Of a stretch of 64,000 bases of DNA, positions 52,798 through 62,279 are shown one piece after another. Position numbers and translations under genes: made by a program. The notes beneath the pieces are model-generated. The model did no database searches. It worked only from the letters and a program-made list of their open reading frames with translations, and was not told where the DNA came from. This stretch comes from JAMQKA01 sp031569985 (GTDB taxonomy: Bacteria > Bacteroidota > Rhodothermia > Balneolales > Balneolaceae): NCBI RefSeq assembly GCF_031569985.1, contig NZ_JAMQKA010000031.1, forward strand, positions 6,502-70,501, written 5' to 3'. Within the stretch, counting starts at the first letter, position 1. Each line of letters begins with the position of its first letter.

Positions 52798-54507
52798 CTA
52801 CAAACCGGGATAAAACCTCCAGTTCGTTTCAAAATCTTTTGGTGGTTTTTCGCCGGTTAATATCTTTTTCACCATCTCTACTGGCATATTCCCATTCTTT
52901 AGGATCCGGTCGTGAAACTCTTTAACCGGCATATCCCCGTTTTCAACCAGCTCATTATAGAGAGATCGAATCTGTAGGCCCCCGAGCAGGTATGCGGCCT
53001 GGTATAGCGGTGGATAGGTGGAAGCAAAGGATCGGCGAACTTCAGCTTCAGCATTGGCGTATTCATGGCCGACCTTTTCGACCAGGAAATCGATCGCTTC
53101 CTGGGGGCTCATCCCGCCGAGATGGTAGCTCAGCGAAAATATGATGCGGGCACACCGGTGCATCCTCCAGAACAGCATGCCGATGCGATCTTCCGGTGAT
53201 TCAGGAAATCCCATACCATAGAGCTGAAGCTCCCAATAAAGCGCCCATCCTTCAATCCAAAACGGGGTTCTGAAGGCGCTCCTGTGCGTATTGTACCGAT
53301 CCGTCATGAATCCCTGCAGATGGTGACCGGCTATCAGTTCATGGTGAACCGTTGCCTTCGAAAAATGCGGATTGTTGCCCCGCATACTCATCATCTTGTC
53401 CTCATGGGCCATGGTGTTTGTAGGATATGATATCCTGATGACCCGTCCACCCAGGAAAAACGGGTTGATAAGCTGCCGTTCAGGGGTCATCATCTCCATA
53501 TCCCAGGTCTCTTTAGCCAGTTCCGGGACCGTCAACAGGTCTCGCTCTTCCAGGAAATCTATAGCCCCCACAGCCAGGTCATAAATCATCTCTGGTTGCT
53601 TGCCCACAGGTACGTAACTGTTTTTCACATGCTCCAGGGCTTCGTGCCAGTCATCGCCATACCCCAGTTCGCGGGAGGCTTGGAGCATCTCTTTCATGCA
53701 CCAGGCATACTCCTTGTTCGCCAATTTTATAAGTTCAGACGGCGTATAAGGTATCATCTCATATTCCAGCAGTTCCTGCAGCTTATCCGCGCCCACGGGA
53801 GTGCCGATAATGCCGCTCCCTTCATCACGGTGCGACTGGTCTACCCTCCAATCCTCCAGGAAAGAAATGTAGTTTGCCAACGTAGTATCCACATTCTGAT
53901 AGGGTTTCTCGCCCCACCACGTTACATCGGGATCATAGCCGTCATAAAAACTGTATATATGATCCAGTGTCTCATGAAGATTTTCAGCGACCTCCACTGC
54001 GCGGCGAGATTCTGCCGGTTCGAGGCGCCCCTTCTGCTCCACCTCACTCCAATTATTTTGAATCGACTCCACGAGTCCATTCATCTGATCGGCAAATGCT
54101 TTTCCCTCAAGATCCTGCCCTACCCTTCGTTTCTCCAGGAATTCAAAAACTGTATCGGCAAATTCAATCGCATATTCAATATCGCCGTAGGTAGCCCTGT
54201 CCTGCTGTACCTCCTGCAGTTCCCTCTGAATATTTCTTCTTAGCAGGATATAGTCCACGGCTTCCTGGACGTCTAATTCTTCATAATTGACCTCTTCCAG
54301 CCGGGTGAGCCAGTCATTATATAACTTTTCCATCCGCTCAAAGTACTCTGGGCTCTCTTTAAGCAGATACGCATCATCCATGCTTTCGGTGTCGGCTTCA
54401 TATTGTTCTACCATCGATGCTACCCGGTTACCGGTGGTAGACTGCGCGTGCAGCTGCGGAAAAGTAAAGAGCAATAGCAGAATAGCTGCTGATATTTGTT
54501 TCATCAT
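52798..54507 (-). CDS. DUF885-family metallopeptidase-like protein, exported
   Basis: The 569-residue protein has a signal peptide (ILLLLFTFPQLHAQ). DUF885 members carry a gluzincin-like zinc motif; here it is HELIAGHHLQGF, with the second acidic segment in WIEGWALYWELQLYGMGFPE. The N-terminal two thirds are helical (EYADTVFEFLEKRR-like repeats). Enzymatic activity is unproven for most members, but peptide or amino-acid derivative hydrolysis is likely. It starts 27 bp after the large BNR protein gene on the same strand, so they are probably co-expressed. Confidence 0.85.
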   Translation of the reverse strand: MMKQISAAILLLLFTFPQLHAQSTTGNRVASMVEQYEADTESMDDAYLLKESPEYFERMEKLYNDWLTRLEEVNYEELDVQEAVDYILLRRNIQRELQEVQQDRATYGDIEYAIEFADTVFEFLEKRRVGQDLEGKAFADQMNGLVESIQNNWSEVEQKGRLEPAESRRAVEVAENLHETLDHIYSFYDGYDPDVTWWGEKPYQNVDTTLANYISFLEDWRVDQSHRDEGSGIIGTPVGADKLQELLEYEMIPYTPSELIKLANKEYAWCMKEMLQASRELGYGDDWHEALEHVKNSYVPVGKQPEMIYDLAVGAIDFLEERDLLTVPELAKETWDMEMMTPERQLINPFFLGGRVIRISYPTNTMAHEDKMMSMRGNNPHFSKATVHHELIAGHHLQGFMTDRYNTHRSAFRTPFWIEGWALYWELQLYGMGFPESPEDRIGMLFWRMHRCARIIFSLSYHLGGMSPQEAIDFLVEKVGHEYANAEAEVRRSFASTYPPLYQAAYLLGGLQIRSLYNELVENGDMPVKEFHDRILKNGNMPVEMVKKILTGEKPPKDFETNWRFYPGL

Positions 54508-54534
54508 AATATTTTCGGTTTAGAAATTTGAGGG

Positions 54535-57500
54535 CTATTCGATAATGATCCCCTGTTTTTCAAGTTCAGTTTTCAATTGATCAATCTCGTTTAACACAAC
54601 CTGGAGATTTGACTGAAACTCCTCGATCTGGCGCAGGGCAATCCGGTAATTCTCTTGCTGAATTTCGGTTGAAGGAGAGGTAGAACTACTAATAGCTGCC
54701 GTTGCTGCACCTGCCCGATCTTTGATGGAGGGCTCGGCCAGCTCAAAACGGGAAGTCTTGGTAACGTCACCATTAAGCACCTCGTTCATATCCAGCAACT
54801 GCTTGCGGAGCGTGTCGGCCCGGTCATACTGATTGGGCATCTCGCCATGGTCCAAAACCGCTTGCTTCAACTCGGAGATACTCTTCAAAGCATCCTGCAA
54901 TTTTTCATCAGCAGCATCAATCTGACCACTCAGGCGGATCGCCCTGAAATGGAAGTCGGCTAGCTCCTCCCGGTTTTCAGCAGGCAGAGTCACATTGTCA
55001 AGCGGCGTAACACGGATCATTTGGGTATTGCCGATTGAGCTCCACTGCCCGTTCACGACCTTTGCCATCGATACCCGGTAATCTCCAGGAGGAACCAGCG
55101 GACGGGCACTCCACCAGCCATCCGCTCCTCCTACCGCATTAGCGCGCAGATCCCAGGTCACATGGTGCAGACCACGGCGTGCAGGTTGTTTTATTCTCCT
55201 CACAAGATCACCTTTGTCGTTTGTAATAGTCAGTGCTATAAAAGGATCTTCCGCCTGGTCTTCCCGCTCAAGCTGTGCCCAGTCGGGATACTCGATCTGC
55301 TCATTTTGCTCGATACGATGCTGTTCCTCCTGCTTGCGCTGCTCTTTCAATGACGGAATGGACTCTTTGAGGTGATACCGGATGATCGCGCCATTCGGAG
55401 GATTCGGAGATGTAAAATAGTTATGTCCCTGCGAACCGCTGTGGCGGTCGGACTCAATATACTGTAAGGCTTCTTTTACAGGGAAAATGTGGGCTTCTGT
55501 CATCAGTGATTCGGATGAGAGTCTTCGCAGCCAGTCGTAATCATCGGCAATGTAAAATCCACGGCCGAATGAGGCCAGGACAAGATCGTCTTCCCCTTCA
55601 TGGATTTCAATATCGCGGATCGATATCGTGGGGATATTACGAGCCCCGATCCAGTTCATTCCACCATCCAGTGATATCTGCAAACCGAATTCGGTGCCCA
55701 TAAACAGGATGTTTGCCTCCTCGTGATCCTGGTAAATTGTCCAACCGGGTTGATCCTGTGGCAGATTGCTGCTCAGTGACTGCCACGAACGACCGCGATC
55801 ATCGCTGACCAGCAGGTAGGGCTGGTAATCCCCATATTTATGATTGTTGAAAACCGCAAAAACCTGGTCCTCATTTATGGGAGAAGCAAACAGATCGGCA
55901 ACAAACGCCATATTGGGCACGCCCGGCAAGTCTTCAACTGTTCGCCAATTTTGCCCGCCGTCCTCCGTCACCTGGATCAGGCCATCATCAGTGCCTGCAT
56001 AGATCAAGCCTTCCCGGAGAGGAGATTCATCCAGTGACACGATGGTGCTGAGCGGTGAGGTATAAACATTTTTAAAAACCGCTTCCGGACTCCAAATGCG
56101 GTCCATCACTTCCATCTCATTGCGATCAAGATCCTTGGTGAGATCACCGCTGACCGGTACCCAGGAGTTTCCGCGGTCCTCACTCTTAAACAGTCTCTGT
56201 GCTGCAAAATAGAGCGTTTGGTTGTTATGTGGACTGATAATCAGCGGGGAGTTCCAGTGCCAGCGCAGCGGGGGTTCCCCCGGGGCCGAACGCGGCTGTA
56301 TATCGGTTAGCTGCCCACTTTGCCTGTCATACCGGGCCAGGTCGCCGTATTGTGACTGGCTGTACAGGATATCGGGGTTGTCGGGATCAACCCTCGTTTG
56401 AAAGCCATCCCCACCCTTGGTAAAAAACCAATCGCCATTGCCGATGCCCTGTTCGTCGATCGTCTGGTTGGGGGCGCCGAGGCTACTATTGTCCTGCGTA
56501 CCGCCATATACATAGTAGAACGGCCTGGAATGGTCGATGCCAACCCGGTAAAACTGGGTTATCGGCAGGTTATTGATAAATTTCCAGGTCGCTCCATCAT
56601 CCCATGTCTCATAAATTCCCCCGTCGCTGCTCATCATCATATAGTCTGGATCATCGGGATCAAACACGATATCGTGATTATCCACATGTTTGTTGCCTTC
56701 AGTCATCCGGGTCCAGGTAGAACCACCATCTTCGGTATAATGGGTGCGGACATCCACCACATAAACCTTGTCAAACTCGTGGGGACTGGGGAACAGCTCC
56801 ATGTAATACTGAGCATCCACCACCATGTGATCGCTTTTCCTGGTCCATGTTTCGCCGCGGTCATCAGAACGGTAAAATCCCCCACTGGTACCCTCAGTTG
56901 CGATAATGGCATAGACAACTTCCGGTTTTTGCGGTGATATGGCCAAACCAATTCGTCCAACATTACCTGAAGGCAATCCACGGCTCAACTTCTTCCAGTT
57001 TTCACCGCCATCCACTGATTTGTAGATGGCCCCTTCCGGTCCCCCGGCCACCAGTATTCCAAAATGTCGGCGACGCTGATAGGAGGCTGCATAAAGGATA
57101 TCTGGATCAGAGGGATACAGTACCACATCCGAAATCCCGGTATTTTCACTGACATGCAGCACACGCACCCATGTTTCGCCGCCGTCGGTCGTCTTGTAGA
57201 GCCCACGCTCTCCTCCGGCTGACCACAACGGCCCCTGGGATGCAACATACACCACATCCGAATTGCGCGGGTCAATTTCAATTTTCCCGATATGGTTCGA
57301 GGTCTCAAGTCCGGTATTTGTCCAGGTTTCACCCGCGTCGGTACTCTTGTAAACGCCATCACCATAGCCGACTGATCGCTGACTATTGTTCTCCCCTGTT
57401 CCCACCCAGATGACATTTGGATCCTGGGGATCAATCGCCACAGTCCCGATGGCATAGGAGCCCTGATCATCAAAAATCGGCTCCCAGGTAGTCCCGTTGT

Positions 57501-57723
57501 TTACCGTTTTCCACAGGTTTCCAGAGGATACACCGACATACCATGTGGACGGGTCCGAATAATCTTTGACAACCTTTGAAATACGACCACCGGTCATAGC
57601 TGGCGTAAGGTTTCTGAACTCAAGTCCCCCGGCCAGGTCAAGTGGGGCCGGGTCTGAAGACTGGCAAAAGCCTGTTTGTGAAAGAGCGACCATACAGATT
57701 AACAGTGAGACTCGTTTTACCAT
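54535..57723 (-). CDS. Large exported BNR/sortilin-type beta-propeller protein
   Basis: The protein (about 1062 residues) has a signal peptide (VSLLICMVALSQTGFCQ). It contains many BNR/VPS10-like blades with the SxDxGxTW signature: STDAGETWTNTG, TTDGGETWVRV, SVDGGENWKK, SDDRGETWTRK, TEDGGSTWTRM, SEDRGNSWVPVSG, TEDGGQNWRTV and SDDRGRSWQSLSS. After about residue 800 a C-terminal domain follows (RRIKQPARRGLHHVTWDLRA, LVPPGDYRVSM) and a coiled-coil-like tail. The protein resembles 'glycosyl hydrolase, BNR repeat' annotations, but no catalytic function is evident. An ATG at 57735 is an alternative start. Confidence 0.85.
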   Translation of the reverse strand: MVKRVSLLICMVALSQTGFCQSSDPAPLDLAGGLEFRNLTPAMTGGRISKVVKDYSDPSTWYVGVSSGNLWKTVNNGTTWEPIFDDQGSYAIGTVAIDPQDPNVIWVGTGENNSQRSVGYGDGVYKSTDAGETWTNTGLETSNHIGKIEIDPRNSDVVYVASQGPLWSAGGERGLYKTTDGGETWVRVLHVSENTGISDVVLYPSDPDILYAASYQRRRHFGILVAGGPEGAIYKSVDGGENWKKLSRGLPSGNVGRIGLAISPQKPEVVYAIIATEGTSGGFYRSDDRGETWTRKSDHMVVDAQYYMELFPSPHEFDKVYVVDVRTHYTEDGGSTWTRMTEGNKHVDNHDIVFDPDDPDYMMMSSDGGIYETWDDGATWKFINNLPITQFYRVGIDHSRPFYYVYGGTQDNSSLGAPNQTIDEQGIGNGDWFFTKGGDGFQTRVDPDNPDILYSQSQYGDLARYDRQSGQLTDIQPRSAPGEPPLRWHWNSPLIISPHNNQTLYFAAQRLFKSEDRGNSWVPVSGDLTKDLDRNEMEVMDRIWSPEAVFKNVYTSPLSTIVSLDESPLREGLIYAGTDDGLIQVTEDGGQNWRTVEDLPGVPNMAFVADLFASPINEDQVFAVFNNHKYGDYQPYLLVSDDRGRSWQSLSSNLPQDQPGWTIYQDHEEANILFMGTEFGLQISLDGGMNWIGARNIPTISIRDIEIHEGEDDLVLASFGRGFYIADDYDWLRRLSSESLMTEAHIFPVKEALQYIESDRHSGSQGHNYFTSPNPPNGAIIRYHLKESIPSLKEQRKQEEQHRIEQNEQIEYPDWAQLEREDQAEDPFIALTITNDKGDLVRRIKQPARRGLHHVTWDLRANAVGGADGWWSARPLVPPGDYRVSMAKVVNGQWSSIGNTQMIRVTPLDNVTLPAENREELADFHFRAIRLSGQIDAADEKLQDALKSISELKQAVLDHGEMPNQYDRADTLRKQLLDMNEVLNGDVTKTSRFELAEPSIKDRAGAATAAISSSTSPSTEIQQENYRIALRQIEEFQSNLQVVLNEIDQLKTELEKQGIIIE

Positions 57724-57838
57724 GGTGGGACCCATTGTAGTGTTAAAAGTTACAGGTTTAAAGTTGAAGGCTTATCTATAACCTGTAACTTTCAACTTAA
57801 AACTGAAACAAGATTGACATTTAAGTTCTTGAAGACCT

Positions 57839-58885
57839 TTATTCGACCACCAGCTTGCCAACCCGCCCATCACGGCCCGCGGCCCATACGGCATTGATGC
57901 CACCTTGCCCAATACTTAGGGTGTGGAAGCCCGGTCCTTGAATGGCCTGCCAAGTCTGCCCCCAGTCTGTTGTGTATTCCGATCCCGATGGCCCGACGGT
58001 GATAAAAATCCCATCTGTAAATCGAACGGCAGATCGAAAATCCAGGTCAATTCCATGAAGCAGATCCCAGCTCGCTCCCCCGTTCTCTGAATAAATCACA
58101 TTCCGGGTCCCCTCATCTTCTTTTGTATAATCGCCGCCTACTGCTATACCGAATGATTTGTCTGCAAAAGCCAGTGAAAAGATACCCGTCGAGGCTTCTC
58201 CCTGGATAATCGGGGTGGGAGTCGAGCTCCAGTTTTGTCCATAATCTTCAGATCGCAATACCCGTGCATCAACACCACCGGTCCCAATCCAGGCGTGTCC
58301 ACCGTCACGGATAGTGAGCTGGGTACCGCTGGCCGCAAACGCATATTCTCCATCCTCTACTTCCGGCATCTGCTTCCGGGGGATCTCCTGCCATGTACGT
58401 CCACTGTCCTCTGTTACCAGGATAAAAAGTTGGCCATCGATCGGATCACCCTGTAACACCCCGAACCCATTATCCCAAAAAGCAATCGCATCGTAGAAGC
58501 CTTGCTCGTACCTGTTCTGGTGTACCATCTCCCAATTTTGTCCACCGTCTGTTGTGCGATATAGTCTCGATTCGGAGCCCGTCCCTATACTCATCGCTAT
58601 GGCCGTATCGGGACCAAACACTTCGACATCCCTGAAGTCCAGGCTGTCAGAACCGGGAACCATAAGATGCTGCCAGCTTTCCCCACCATCGGTAGTTCGG
58701 AGGATTGTCCCTGCAGATCCACTCACCCAGCAGGTCGACTCATCAACAGCAGCAATGCCGCGGAATGAGACTTCGGGCATTTCATCAAAAACGATCTCCC
58801 AGTGGTAATGGGGTTCTGAGCAGGCGCTTAGTAGCAGGCATAACCCCAGTACACAAATTGTAGATATGTGGAGAACTTTTTTTAT
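57839..58885 (-). CDS. BNR/Ycf48-like propeller lipoprotein with non-standard or lost start codon
   Basis: The first ATG in frame (58780) would leave a protein with no export signal. Upstream the frame stays open and encodes a perfect lipoprotein signal: IKKVLHISTICVLGLCLLLS then ACSEP, beginning with ATA AAA AAA at 58885, exactly where ATG AAA AAA would be expected. The mature part has Ycf48/BNR blades (TILRTTDGGESWQHL, LYRTTDGGQNWEMV, LVTEDSGRTWQEI, YSENGGASWDLLHG, YTTDWGQTWQAIQ). The role is unknown; such proteins often assist assembly or bind partners. Likely a mutated start (ATG to ATA), possibly reducing expression. Confidence 0.7.
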   Translation of the reverse strand: MKKVLHISTICVLGLCLLLSACSEPHYHWEIVFDEMPEVSFRGIAAVDESTCWVSGSAGTILRTTDGGESWQHLMVPGSDSLDFRDVEVFGPDTAIAMSIGTGSESRLYRTTDGGQNWEMVHQNRYEQGFYDAIAFWDNGFGVLQGDPIDGQLFILVTEDSGRTWQEIPRKQMPEVEDGEYAFAASGTQLTIRDGGHAWIGTGGVDARVLRSEDYGQNWSSTPTPIIQGEASTGIFSLAFADKSFGIAVGGDYTKEDEGTRNVIYSENGGASWDLLHGIDLDFRSAVRFTDGIFITVGPSGSEYTTDWGQTWQAIQGPGFHTLSIGQGGINAVWAAGRDGRVGKLVVE

Positions 58886-58887
58886 TT

Positions 58888-58960
58888 GTTGAAGGTTTGG
58901 AGGTTGAAGGTTTAGAGTTGTGTCTAATTACTTCGTTGAACCGTTGAAAAGTTTAGACGT
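58888..58960. repeat. Heptamer-periodic tract upstream of the BNR lipoprotein gene
   Basis: TTGAAGG TTTGGAGG TTGAAGG TTTAGAG follows a roughly 7-bp period, similar to 61966-62014. It occupies the promoter-proximal region of the gene that reads leftward. Confidence 0.55.
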
Positions 58961-59259
58961 TTAATTGTTTTCTTTTTTAATGATAAAATCCGCCGGTTGT
59001 CGGACTAAAGAAGTTACAATAAAAAAATCACCGTTCCGACGGCTGTCGGAGATCTCGTAGTGGCACTAAGCGCTGATCTTTTGAGAGCCGATATTAAAGA
59101 TAGAGGCTCTACGAGATCCTGAAACAAGTTCAGGATGACACAAGGTTACTTTTTAACCGCTAAACGCGTTAACTTCCATATGTATGTCGAACTCACGTTA
59201 AACGCCATTTTTCGGCTAACATATTTATTTCTCCGGAAGGCAATAATTCTTAATTCATA

Positions 59260-59582
59260 ATCACTGTTGTCCAGTAAAAAACTTTTGGAGTTGCCCTACT
59301 TCTCATTTCTACTGTTCATTTTTTCAACGATAAAAAAATGAACGAAAAAAATCGCCGGCGAAGGTAAACTTGACCTGAAGGGCTCCTCGTTCCACTAAAA
59401 AAATCACAGATTTTTTCTTTACGCTCCCCTCGGCTCCCTTCCGGGCGGTCAACTTTACCAAGGCCGGATGAGCTGAGGCCAGTCTTATAGTATGAAGCCG
59501 TTTATAAGAGATTCATTTTGATTTCTTTACCTACGACTCCGTTCTCTTTCCAGCGAAATTTACCTTAAGGGCGGTGAGAGAG
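59260..59582 (-). repeat. Dispersed repeat B, copy 2
   Basis: It aligns with 40351-40740 through ACTGTTGTCC, CTTCTCATTTCTACTGTTC, AAAAAAATCGCCGGC, GACCTGAAGGGCTC, CACTAAAAAAATCACAGATT, CTTCCGGGCGGTCAACTTTA and CCAAGGCCGGA. A partial copy of the adjacent segment is at 58976-59040. No gene is found between 58886 and 59642. Confidence 0.7.
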
Positions 59583-59642
59583 GTTTCACCTTATGACCTT
59601 GGCCTTTTAGACCTTTGACTTTTTATTCATAATTCATAATTC

Positions 59643-61964
59643 TCACTCCGAGGCATAGTGCCAGAGCGGCTCGGCTCCCATCAGGTGCTCCACAAAGTAG
59701 TTCCAGCGTTTGATGGTGAAGTAGTTATTTTCACTTCCCAGGCCGTGCGTTTTATTGGGCATAATCAGCATGTCAAAATCCTTTCCCACTTTGATCAGCG
59801 CATCGGCCATACGCATAGTCTCCGATGGATGCACGTTGTCATCCATATCGCCATGCGCCAGCAACAGCTTCCCCTCAAGGTTTTCAGCTAGATTGATGTT
59901 TGATTGCTCCTCGTATTGCTGACCATCCGGGTAGTCCATGTAGAGTTCCGGCCACCACGCTTTGGCCACGCGATGGTCGTGATTTCCAGATGAGGAAACC
60001 GCCACCTTGTAAAAATCGGGGTATTTCATAACGGCTCGTGCTGCATCATATCCCCCGGCGGAATGGCCATAGATGCCCACACGAGTCGTATCCAGGTAGG
60101 GATATCTTTCCGCCAGCTCGCGAATCGCCTTGATGTGATCCGGCCCGCCGATATCTCCCAGGTTTTTCCATGAATAATCCTGGAATGCTTTTGAGCGTCC
60201 TGCTGTCCCAAGCCCGTCTACTGTTATAACGATAAAACCCAGTTCGGCCAGCGGCTGGTCGCTGTTGCGATATCCGCCTCCAAAACTTTTCGGGGTGCGA
60301 ACCGCCTGTGGACCTGAGTAGGTACCATCGATGACGGGATATTTTTTGTCCGGATCAAAATTGGTTGGACGATAGATCACCCCGTAAATGTCAGTCTCAC
60401 CATCCCGCGCTTTCACGCTAAACGGCTCGGGATACTGCCAGCCCGTGGCCTGCAGATCCTGGATATCGGCCTCTTCAAGCTTCATTACCACGGATCCGTC
60501 AGAGCTCCTGCGAAGAACTGATTGCGGCTTCCTGTCCACACGCGAGTAATTATCGACGAAATACTCGTGATCAGAAGAAAACTCGATTTCATGAGTTGCA
60601 TTTTCAGGCGTAAGAAGTGTTAAATCGGACCCGTCAAAATTAACGGAATACGGGTGCTCCAGGTAGGGATCGCGGTTGGGCTCCCGTCCACCGGCGGTAA
60701 AAAAGATGGTGTGGTTATCCCGGTCGATATGCTCAATATCATAAACCACAAACTCCCCCTGGGTAACCTGGTGCTTTACTTCACCACTCTCCAGGTCATA
60801 AAGGTAGATATGATTCCAGCCATCGCGTTCTGAAAGCCAGATTACTTCGCGGGTTTTGGGCAGAATCTCCAGTTCCGACTTGTTGGGATCGACATACGTT
60901 TCACTTACTTCGCTGAAAACGGTATCCACCGTCCCGGTCTCCGCATGGGCTTGCAACAATGTTGCTGAGCCATATCCCCGCTCACGCATCAGCATGTAAA
61001 GTGTTGAGCTCCCCTCTCCAAACCAGTTCCAGCTGCCTGCAACCAGATCGTCATACGGTCCCGCTTTCAACCGGGTCCTGGTTTTGCTTTCAATGTCAAA
61101 GACATACGGTATTTGCCGCGCCACGCTATCTTCCCCCGGCAGTGCCCGGTAATAGGAATACGATTTAGCCCGGAATCCCTTTTCCGGGACATTTTGGAGG
61201 AGGTACATCAATTTTGCTTCCCGCAAATCCAGCAGGTGGGCAAAAAGCTTTTGGGAATCTTCCGACCAAGATACGTTCAGCCACAGCGGCTCCCGCTCTT
61301 TTTCCTCGGGTCCCTCCTGCTTTTTCCAGGACCACGGAACGGATGCGCCATAAATCATTTTTTCGGTCCCGTCTTCGGTAAGCTGGTATTCTTCCCCGGT
61401 ATCATTATTTTTAAGCCACAGGTTATACTCTTTTCGGGTAACGGTCCATTTGCCATCGGGAGATTCTGAGAGCAGTCGCTGAGACTGCCAATCGGGATCA
61501 TCTTCCTGCTCCTCCACCTGGTGTACCTCAAGAGTTTCCAGATCAACGTTCCATTTTTTGTCCTCTGCCTCAAACGATATTTCATTTAATGGCTGGTTCC
61601 ATTCCAGCTCATCAAGCGGCAGATCATAGGGATCAACTTCTTCATCCAGCACCTCCGATAGATTTTCTGCCAGCTTTTTGTGATCAAAGAAATGCCTTTT
61701 TGTAGCCTGCGGGGCATCTACGACAAAATATTCGCTTCCTGCCCGCGTGTCCAGCTCATACCAAAACATCGGGACTTCATCGGCCCAGTGAGGATCTACT
61801 TCCGTCCTGAACACCAGGTCATCTACATTAGACCAGAGGAACTGCTCGGCCCGTTTGTAATCCTCCTGGGTTACATTTTGAGCGTGCAGTACCGAAGTGG
61901 ACAGGATCGTTAAAAGGAAAATGCCTATAGCCGAAGAGTATATTTTATTGGTCAATGGTCCCAA
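59643..61964 (-). CDS. S9 family dipeptidyl peptidase (DPP IV-like), exported
   Basis: The 773-residue protein has a signal peptide (IGIFLLTILSTSVLHAQ). An N-terminal eight-bladed propeller (DPPIV_N: WTVTRKEYNLWLKNNDTGEE, EVIWLSERDGWNHIYLYDLE) precedes an alpha/beta hydrolase domain. The catalytic Ser635 is in GIYGHSAGGYDAARAV, the Asp in LLAHGDMDDNVHPSE and the His in MPNKTHGLGSE. The family releases dipeptides from N-termini in the periplasm. It is preceded by a heptamer tract and followed by repeat B; no operon partner is close. Confidence 0.9.
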   Translation of the reverse strand: MGPLTNKIYSSAIGIFLLTILSTSVLHAQNVTQEDYKRAEQFLWSNVDDLVFRTEVDPHWADEVPMFWYELDTRAGSEYFVVDAPQATKRHFFDHKKLAENLSEVLDEEVDPYDLPLDELEWNQPLNEISFEAEDKKWNVDLETLEVHQVEEQEDDPDWQSQRLLSESPDGKWTVTRKEYNLWLKNNDTGEEYQLTEDGTEKMIYGASVPWSWKKQEGPEEKEREPLWLNVSWSEDSQKLFAHLLDLREAKLMYLLQNVPEKGFRAKSYSYYRALPGEDSVARQIPYVFDIESKTRTRLKAGPYDDLVAGSWNWFGEGSSTLYMLMRERGYGSATLLQAHAETGTVDTVFSEVSETYVDPNKSELEILPKTREVIWLSERDGWNHIYLYDLESGEVKHQVTQGEFVVYDIEHIDRDNHTIFFTAGGREPNRDPYLEHPYSVNFDGSDLTLLTPENATHEIEFSSDHEYFVDNYSRVDRKPQSVLRRSSDGSVVMKLEEADIQDLQATGWQYPEPFSVKARDGETDIYGVIYRPTNFDPDKKYPVIDGTYSGPQAVRTPKSFGGGYRNSDQPLAELGFIVITVDGLGTAGRSKAFQDYSWKNLGDIGGPDHIKAIRELAERYPYLDTTRVGIYGHSAGGYDAARAVMKYPDFYKVAVSSSGNHDHRVAKAWWPELYMDYPDGQQYEEQSNINLAENLEGKLLLAHGDMDDNVHPSETMRMADALIKVGKDFDMLIMPNKTHGLGSENNYFTIKRWNYFVEHLMGAEPLWHYASE

Positions 61965-61965
61965 A

Positions 61966-62014
61966 GTTGAAGGTTAGAGGTTAAAGGTTAGAAGTTGGAA
62001 GTTGGAGGTTGGTG
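61966..62014. repeat. Tandem heptamer repeat (ARGTTRR)7 upstream of the S9 peptidase gene
   Basis: The tract reads AAGTTGA AGGTTAG AGGTTAA and then AGGTTAG AAGTTGG AAGTTGG AGGTTGG, an exact 7-bp period. It starts two bases before the start codon of the leftward gene, so it lies in its 5' leader. Confidence 0.75.
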
Positions 62015-62159
62015 ATGGTTGTCATTTGTTGTCTTATTCCCGTACGATGCACTAAATGTTCGGAATGAGATGTTAAACTGCAAGTGCTGGGGTTCAGATA
62101 CAAATTATTTTACAATGGCGTTCTTGATCGAATTGGGTCTTTGTTATTGTCTTCTGGCT

Positions 62160-62212
62160 TGTGCCCTTTTCCCAGGAAGATCTCTTCCTGCGCAAGCTTC
62201 GGTCGAGATGAC
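62160..62212. repeat. Repeat family C, orphan right box of cluster III
   Basis: GGAAGATCTCTTCCTGCGCA and GTCGAGATGAC match the right box of the other units. The next left box follows after 67 bp, the same spacing as between full units. Confidence 0.75.
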
Positions 62213-62279
62213 TGGTTATAGATAAGGTTTCTGTTCGTTGACAGAAGCCCATAATCAGCAATCATGCCTCACCCCTCTG

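Noticed and set aside
53596..54243. 215-codon ORF on the plus strand
   Set aside because: Antisense to the DUF885 gene, no recognisable motif.
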